Source: Akebia trifoliata (lineage: Eukaryota; Streptophyta; Magnoliopsida; Ranunculales; Lardizabalaceae). Taken from it: 64,000 nt of DNA. The position numbers were made by a program, and so were the translations under genes. Positions 56,690 through 64,000 of the stretch are shown in pieces. The stretch spans positions 20,269,021 through 20,333,020 of the forward strand of contig CM030718.1 of assembly GCA_017979445.1 (NCBI GenBank), written 5' to 3'. Each line of letters starts with the position of its first letter. The stretch's first letter is position 1. Below the pieces are notes generated by a model. It searched no databases, had not been told where the DNA came from, and was given only the letters and a program-made list of their open reading frames with translations.

Positions 56690-57421
56690 AGCATGTACTG
56701 AATCATTTTAAAATAAGTAAAGTTTTACAAAAGAAACTACGAATGACTCGTACATATAGCCAGAGATGAGTAACGAAACATGTTAAAACTCACATTACAT
56801 CGATCAGTAGTACTCACTATAATATTTTTTTTATATAAGACTAATTGACTAAGTGGAAATATTAAACATGTATTTCATTTTATATATCAAAATAAGGTAA
56901 TAGAGACATAATACACAATGGTGGAGTAGTGAAATTAGAGAGTTGGGATTCACGACTAGATCGCTCCTAGTCGGAACATGATGTTTCATAATAAGTATTA
57001 GTTCATGATTTTGTGGCTGGTCGCTATTTACCACACTTGCGATACCATTTATCGGGCTCAGGCTAGTCGTTTGACGTGACCGTAAGCAATGGATCTCTTT
57101 TCGATGTGTCAGAATGTTTGACTGCTATAGATTGCTAGTGATCAGTGACTAATCATCTTCATCTATGCCTTTCAAGCATGCATGTGATTCCCAAATATAC
57201 AAACCATTCGTATACGACTACCTTTACATTACAAGTTCACTGGTAAAGATAGAGAGGAATAAATCCGGATTCCAGTTGTGACTCCATTCTCATACGCGTC
57301 CCATACCACATATGAGCTTGGTGGTTCCTACTGTACATCCTAGGATAGTACACAACTTCGGATGATATGACCCACTATCCCTTCAGGCATTCACAGACTC
57401 TTTAACAGCTCACAAAATAAT

Positions 57422-57515
<94 letters not shown>

Positions 57516-59197
57516 CATTTGAAAATAAAAGAAAAATTAACAATACAAGATTGAGAATGAATATCTAGTTTTCTACCATGCAAGTGTGGCCACCTGGCTT
57601 AAAATAAATAATATAACGAAAAAGTAAACAACGTCTCGTGCTAACAGAAAGTAAATAAACATACAACCAGTAAAATTATCCCTAGATATCTGTTCTCCAA
57701 CCTACATACAACACAACAATATAAAATGCAGACATCACCCCTCGGGTGTGACTCTGACATTTTACTGTTTCATACCTTTTTTCCCTTTTTTCGATTTTTA
57801 CCATTTTCAATCTTTCAAAAAAAATATTCACTTTTTGATATTCATCAACTCAATTTGAGTTCATTGAATATTAAATCATTTTTCTAACTGTGAAATTCAT
57901 TTTTATCAATAACATTGAAAAAGTACAAAACTTAAATCAAAACGGGATTCGAACGGTGTACAGGACCCAATTGACGGAAATAACCCGTTGAAATATCCTA
58001 CCCACGTATAATTTGTTATAAAATACAATAAAACATATCAAATATGCAAGATCTGATGTAAATTTGAAATAACTATTAAATTCTAAATTTTTGGAAACAT
58101 ACCACAAATTTTTAATATACAATTTTCACAATCTACAATTACTAATAAAAATTGAGAGTTCCTTACAATCTCTATGTGAAAGAATTGAAACATGAACACG
58201 AAAATCAAGACGAACGACACAAAAATTGAAATAGATCGGATTTCGAAGCGATTGATTTTTTAATCTGACCCGGTGATTTTGAAGATCTCGATGCTGTCAT
58301 CTTTTCTCCCTTCTGCGACAGAGGACAGTTTGATCCCGAAGCAGATGAAATCCAAGGTCAAAGTTTCTAAATACGACTAATTTTTGACGATACAGAGTGA
58401 AAAAGAAAGTGAAACAAAAAAATCTTGGGTAGGTTTCGTAGATGTCGAGGTTGCTGATTTTTTTCCCTTCTATGTCGGTTGTCGACGACGAGCTGTTTGT
58501 CATGAATCTGAGGTAGGAAATCAGTAAAATAAATAAATTTTTCGTTTCATATGTCGCGACTATTTGGACGAGTTGGGGAAGATGAGGAAAAAAAATTAAA
58601 AAAATTTATTTATATAAATTTTGGGACGAAATTGGTATTTTGCCTACTGTTTCGATCGACGATAACTTGACCATCCGGATTCCAAAACTGACAAATGAAT
58701 ACTCTATTTTATCTAATTTTTCATTCTGGATCTAATGGTATGTTTAATTTCTATAAATTTTTTCTCTAACAAAAATTTACATTTTTGGCCTGAGGTGACC
58801 CTTAAAATTGACGTCATTTTCATTTTTGATGATAATTCGACTTTCTGTGCTTCAAAAATGATAAATAAATAGTTCATATGCAATAATTTTTTTGTTACAA
58901 ACTCAATGGTTTAATCAAATCTTAATAATTCTTACTCTAGCAAAAAGTCATTATTTTAGCCTGATCCGACTTGATAATCGAGGATTTTGTAATTTTTATA
59001 TTTGGACTCGTATTTGAGCATGCTTACAGGCTAAAATATGTTTTTCAATCATTTTGAATTCAATGGTGATGTCAGATTTCCTAAAAAATGATCAGAAACC
59101 TCCTAAAATTTTATCCTAAGTCCCACTTTCAAGATTTTTTTAAAATTTTATTATTTATTTTTTCTCGAGATACGAATTGAAAACTCAGGGTTTTACA
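56690..59197 (-). mobile_element. TGTAA-type LTR, third copy (truncated)
   Basis: On the minus strand it starts TGTAAAACCCTGAG at 59197 and can be followed against the copies at 5887-9202 and 21352-24362. Landmarks include the GGGTGAT/ATCACCC site near 57735 and GTCACGTCAA, read in reverse near 57080. Homology stops near 56690. Its interior TA run is greatly expanded (57425-57512). Confidence 0.8.
57425..57512. repeat. (AT)44 microsatellite inside the LTR
   Basis: An 88-bp uninterrupted AT run, flanked by CTCACAAAATAATTAC and TTTTCATTTGAAAAT. The same position holds 10 bp in the 5887-9202 copy (7916-7925) and 27 bp in the 21352-24362 copy (23058-23084). Confidence 0.95.
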
Positions 59198-59202
59198 TCA
59201 GC

Positions 59203-60826
59203 CTACTCTTTTGTAGGTGTAGTGTAGTCATGTTTTGTAAAAATTATTTTAGTAGTGACTCTCATACGGATAATGGCTATTATTCTACCTAAAATCTAGG
59301 TAAGGAAGTCCATATTAGGGATTACGGAAGGTGTTAGGCACCACCCTATTACCTCTACCATAGGTGGTAATCTTAGAATTGGTCATTTTTGAAAAATGAA
59401 AATAAAAATTTGAAGAATCCAATTTGTGCCCTCGAGTGTGTGGGATTTTGATTTCGATTTTATCTAAAAATGACTTCCTTGTTGAGAAAGGGGCCCCCTG
59501 ATATGGTTTGTGCTTCTTAGAAAATCTTGAAAAATGTAGATTTTTTTATCAAGGGCCCATATCCATATAGAAAGGGACCAAGGCCTTAGTCTCAAAACAC
59601 TTTTGTGGTGTGTGCACTTGTGTAAGGATTTTTAAGAAATATTTTCGAAAAGGGTTTTCAATCTCTACCCTTTCGGCTGAGTCGAAGCCCAATCTAGTGG
59701 AAGTAGAGGAGGATATGCATCACATCTTAGGATTGTTCTAGAGAAAGCGAAATAAAATAAAATAAAAAGAGAGGGGAGAAGTAGAAGACGACAATTATGG
59801 AAGGGAGAGAATGAGGGATTATTTCTTTCTCTTTTAATCCTCATGCTACCTTGTTCTTCTTCCTCTTTGACTTAGTCTTTATGTGTTGGATGTGTAGAAC
59901 TCTTAGTGATTTAAGGATATGAGTCTAAAGGTCATAAGAGAAGGAGAGAGTGAGTGAGAGAGTTGAAAGAATTGAGAGAGAGTTAAAAAACTTGGTAAGA
60001 GGTTCAAGTCTTAGGGTTTGTGAAAGATGACTTGAGGGTGGTGTTCAAACATGTGTTTTCGCAGAGGGAAATGTTTTTTTTTATATATAGATTTTGAGGA
60101 TGGTTTTTTAGTTTAGAATGGGGTGAAAATATGAAAAGGTGAAGAATGGCATGAGGTTTATGAGTAAGATATATAAAACTTAAGATTAAGGGAAGGGTAT
60201 TGTGGAAAGTGGTGCAAATGGATTATTTTTTACCCAAATGGGTTGGATTTTTCAACCCATATGGGTTGAGTGTTAGGTGGGGTTAGAGGGCATGGATTTT
60301 GGTTAGAAAAATGATTGTGTAAGGGTGTGGTTGTTGATATTTTGGGAGGGTGGAAAAGGGTTAAAATAATATGGGGGTTTTATAGTAGGTGAGTTGATTA
60401 AGAAGAAGTGGTATGGGGTATAGAGATAACTTATAGAGTATTTTGAGGGGAATATGATGGAGGTAGGTTATAACATGGGTGTGGATTGGTTAGTTTTTTG
60501 AGAATGGTGATGGGGTTATGTAGATGGATTTATGGAGGTAAGTTGTGATGGTGACTAATATCCCATTTTGATGATCATTGGTTATTGTGGTGATTGGTCG
60601 TAATCATGGATATAGTTTTGGGCTTAGGCTTAGGATTGGGTAATGGATAGGGTAGTAGTTTTGGGTTGAGTTGAAATGTGAGGTGGTGATAATTATCTAG
60701 GGGGAAATTTCTTCTCCATGGGATAAGCAAAAGAGGCCCTAAGTCATTTATTGAAATAAAAAAAGGTTTTTAAGCCCATTTTAATTTTTTTGATAAAAAT
60801 ATGTCTTTCAAATTAGGATATCTATA
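59203..60826 (-). mobile_element. 3' LTR of another Tat/Ogre-like element
   Basis: It has GGTGTTAGGCACC (about 59330) and shares its distal ~300 bp with 9250-9600 of the solo LTR in the laccase intron. The plus-strand end TCTATA (60826) corresponds to TCTACA in the other copies and is followed by a polypurine-like tract. The left boundary is uncertain because the TGTAA-type LTR abuts it, and the first part may be missing. Confidence 0.7.
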
Positions 60827-63800
60827 GCTGCCCATCTTTGCAGGAGTTGTGTGCAAAGAATAGTCTAAACCCCTATTTGTATGGGCCCAATTTTTTTGAA
60901 AACATGATTGTAAAACACTGAATGAATTGATGATTTGTGAAAAGTTGTTACCCGAGCACGAGGTCTAGCAGGATTTGACCTTGTAATTCCTCGATCTCGT
61001 GGGACGAAACTCGTTTGCGATCTCGAATTTGATGAAAGTTTGTTTAATTTTGAAATTTTGGTATTGTTTTGTATTTTAGGAAATTAGAATTGAATATAAC
61101 TTAAAAATGATATATATTTTTTAAATGTGTTACATTCAAATAATAATAAAAAATTGGAAGAACTAAAGAGCTTGTAATGATCCTTAATAGGTTTACACGG
61201 AAGAGTCTTTCAAACTCACTATAACAGTCTCTGATTGAAGTGGTTGGAAAAATGAAAGAAAACATGATCCTCCCAAGCTTTGAGTATGACAACGATAGAA
61301 TCTATTATAAATAAGGCAGTCTCCCAAGCTAAGAGTTTGATAGGGATTAAACTGATAATGAAAAGTAGAGATAAGATTAGAATCTATGTGTGTTTTAACA
61401 ATAATGATTTGACATTTTTTGTTTTAAACGACGAACTTGTGAAATCTAAGGAAGATCAAAATTCTTTTTTTTCTCGATTTTTTTTATTTATTTTTTTGTT
61501 TTTATAAACTAAGAATATCGTGTAATTTATATTCATGCAACAAGGAGCAATAGTAGTTTAGACTCTTATTGTGGAAGAAAATATAATTTAAACTCATAGT
61601 GGAGAGCATCATACAGTTTAAGCTCGTACTAAAGAGCATCATACAGTCTAGGCTCTTGCTAAGGAATAATATATAGTTTAGGCTCTTACTAAGGAGTAAT
61701 ACATAGTTTAAGTTCTTGTTAAGAAGCAAAATGCAATTTAGATTTTTATTGATGAGCGATAAGCAATTTTGGGCTCTTCCTAAGGAGTAACAAGAAGTTT
61801 TAAGGTCTTATTGAGGAGCAACGAGTAGTTTTAAGTTTTGACCGAGTAGCGAGATGTAATTTAGACTATTGTAAAGGAGTTACAAACAATTTTAGGCTTT
61901 TACTGAAGAGCGACAAGTAATTTTAAGCTCTTACTAAGAAACAACAAGCAGTTTTAAGCTCTTATTGAGGAGCAACAAGCAATTTTAAAATCTTATTTAG
62001 GAACAATAAGTAGTTTTAGGCTCTTATTGAGGAACATCATAAAGTTTAGGCAATTATTGAGAAATAAAATGTATTTTATACTTTTACTAAAGAGCGAAAT
62101 GCAGTTTAAACTCTTATTGAGGACCAATAAATAGTTTTAGGCTCTTGTTGAGGATCAGTAAGAAGTTTTATACTCTTACTGAGGAACAACATATAGTTTA
62201 GGCTTTTATTGAGGAACATCATACAGTTTAGACTCTTATTAAGGAGAAAAATGTAGTTTAAGCTCTTACTAAGGAGCAGCGAGCTATTTTAGGCTCTTAT
62301 TGAAGAAAATACTTATGTAAAATAGTTCTGATAATTATTGACATTGGGTAATTCAATATTTTACTTTTAAGGAATAAATTGAACTTTTCGTCACATGTCC
62401 AAAATATTAGTTTGTATGATGCATGCAAAAACTCTTTGTTTTTTTGTTTTTTGTTTTTATTTTTATTTTTTTAATCATGTTTTTAATATGAGAAAAAAAA
62501 TCAGGTCAAGAATCCGGCATTGCTAAATACAGACTAGGGTATGCCCATCAAATAGAGATTAATTTTTTTCAATTATCTTTAAGGTCCTTTAGAATCATCC
62601 CCACTATTGGATACCAACGAAAGGATAAAAAAATAATTGGATGGCATTTGATAGTGAGATAAAGAATTGTGTAATGATTGGTGATTAATAGTAGACATTA
62701 AAATTTTTCCAAGATATTTATAAATCGATGATTATTCAGACTTCAAACATTTTCAAAATAGAGAATAATTGATGGATAGAGATGATACATATATTTTTTT
62801 TTGATTCATGCCCCTGGTGGCAATTGCGGTTTTCACCAAGTCTAGTTCTATAATTTTTGCGCATTGATGTTATTTTAGGTTTTCATTGTACTTATGATAT
62901 TTGATATTGTCATGATTTGATTCTTTTACTCACAATGCCTTTGTAGGTTTTCATTGTGCCATTTCCAATTCATGTTAAATTTTTTGTAAACTTCTCACAA
63001 ATATATATTCCTTCATTGCCAAGGAATATTCGTAGTAAAAATATTCTTTTCAAATTATTTCTCGATCAAAGAAGACTTGATTTTATGACGTAACATGGAT
63101 AGGGTTGAGGTTCGCGAAGAAATGGTATAGGCTCAAAAATAGAATTGGATATAATGGGTAGGTTGAACTAAGGGTTTATCTTTTATTCTCTTTTTTTTTT
63201 GTGAAAAAGAAACTATATCTCATTTTGCATGAGCCAGAAAGAATTTATTTGCGTACGATTGAGAGCATCAAGTGGAATGATGAATTTTGAAGACGAGTGC
63301 CCAAATATGGGATCTGATAAGGTTTAGCCTCCTTGAATTCCTTGATTTCATAGCACGGAGCTCATTTGAAATCTTGAATTTGATGAAAAATGGTTACTTA
63401 AACACGAGGTCTGACAGGGTTTGCCCTATTAATTCTTTGATTTCATGACACGGAGCTCGTTTGAAATATTTGATTTGATGAATTTTGGGATAATTGATGC
63501 TTTTAACCGTCGTTGCATTGAGTTTAATCAGAGTTAATCTAAACTGGATTTTTTTTAAATGATATTATCTTTTTTTTTTCTTTCATTATCCTAGTGTAGG
63601 ATGACATGCCCTGGTTCTAGGTAATTGAAGGATAATGAAGGTTCGAATGGGTTGATTAGAGGTAGATATGTTAGGGTAGTAGAAGGAATGTCTCTTTTCA
63701 TTTCGAGATTTGATTTTTTAGGAATAACATTTGATGTCATTTAATGCTTGTCAACTCAAGAGATAGACCTTTTGCAAATTTGAATCCTTGATAGTGACTA

Positions 63801-64000
63801 GTTTTTCATGATTGGACTAGAATCTTCTCATAAGATATCCTTGTATAAGGGCTAAACCATTTTTTCGGACTTTTGTTGATCTACTCTTCTTTTCGACAAT
63901 TTTTTGACGTTTTTTTTTTCTTTTTTATTCTTGTCGATATGCTTTCCAAAAATCCCTAAGATTGTTTGTTTAGGATTGTCCCTGAATCAGCACATATATT
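60827..64000 (-). mobile_element. 3' noncoding region of the second Tat-like element, running out of the window
   Basis: On the minus strand GCAAAGATGGGCAGC (polypurine-like) abuts the LTR. No coding sequence was seen to 64000. The segment contains the 30-bp array (61515-62310), three copies of a ~110-bp repeat with GAGCACGAGGTCT/GACACGGAGCTCGTTTGAAAT words (about 60945-61065, 63285-63380 and 63385-63490), and pyrimidine-rich tracts near 63565 and 63915. Confidence 0.6.
61515..62310. repeat. Tandem array, ~30-bp unit, about 26 copies
   Basis: The consensus unit is about GTTTTAGGCTCTTA then TTGAGGAGCAACAAGCA. Because 30 is divisible by three, short open frames across it show a 10-residue period; these are not genes. 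It occupies the position in this element that the 49.4-51.6 kb array occupies in the other. Confidence 0.9.

Noticed and set aside
61502..61729. Minus-strand frame with a 10-residue periodic repeat
   Set aside because: The period is produced by the 30-bp DNA tandem array; it is not a repeat protein gene.

Overview
This is a flowering-plant nuclear sequence, most likely from a eudicot; the species cannot be told from the window. The evidence is genes with GT-AG introns, plant-specific families (a LAC17-type laccase, a thylakoid Tha4/TATA exon, a PPR E-class fragment, a DRM-type UBA exon, an RTFL/DVL peptide, a plant DHHC acyltransferase), AT-rich spacers and heavy nested transposon load. There are no operons and no bacterial signals. 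Only two genes look intact: a seven-exon DHHC protein S-acyltransferase (29079-38132, +, 284 aa) and a single-exon RTFL/DVL small-peptide gene (43244-43495, -, 83 aa).

1-19.3 kb: a decayed laccase gene enlarged by transposons. Exons 2-5 lie at 2238-4295 and the last exon at 19164-19298, so the last intron is about 14.9 kb. That intron holds a Tat/Ogre-like solo LTR (4634-9688, TSD GATCA), which itself holds a second solo LTR (5887-9202, TSD GGAGG). It also holds a complete 8756-bp CACTA element (10003-18758, TSD AAA). The CACTA element shows no recognisable transposase but carries pieces of at least five unrelated host genes: PPR, a mitochondrial carrier, a DRM-type methyltransferase, RRP36 and proteasome RPN10. 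Most of these keep their original splice sites, so it is a Pack-CACTA. Upstream of the laccase, a CENH3 exon and a Tha4/TATA first exon lie on the minus strand, next to a possible second CACTA end (2053-2062).

19.3-29 kb: no gene is supported. There is a solo LTR of the same family as the nested one (21352-24362, TSD AAAAT) and a 633-bp hAT-type non-autonomous element (24725-25357, TSD GGTGTTAG) inserted in an old LTR fragment. The rest is AT-rich spacer.

29-43.5 kb: the DHHC gene has a 6.9-kb first intron that has taken in an L1-type LINE tail, a copia LTR-gag piece and an RTE-type LINE tail. Its last intron holds nested MITEs. Three more copies of a palindromic MITE family follow at 39.4-41.5 kb, and then the RTFL/DVL gene with a TATA box.

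43.5-64 kb: repeat-dominated. Minus-strand Tat/Ogre-like gypsy remnants have LTRs ending at 49025 and 60826, polypurine tracts, long tandem arrays in the 3' noncoding part (49.4-51.6, 51.65-52.27, 53.05-53.32 and 61.5-62.3 kb) and a degenerate integrase (53.8-54.65 kb). A third copy of the TGTAA-type LTR (56.69-59.2 kb, -) lies between them. All coordinates, splice sites and family calls were read by eye; no database search was run.
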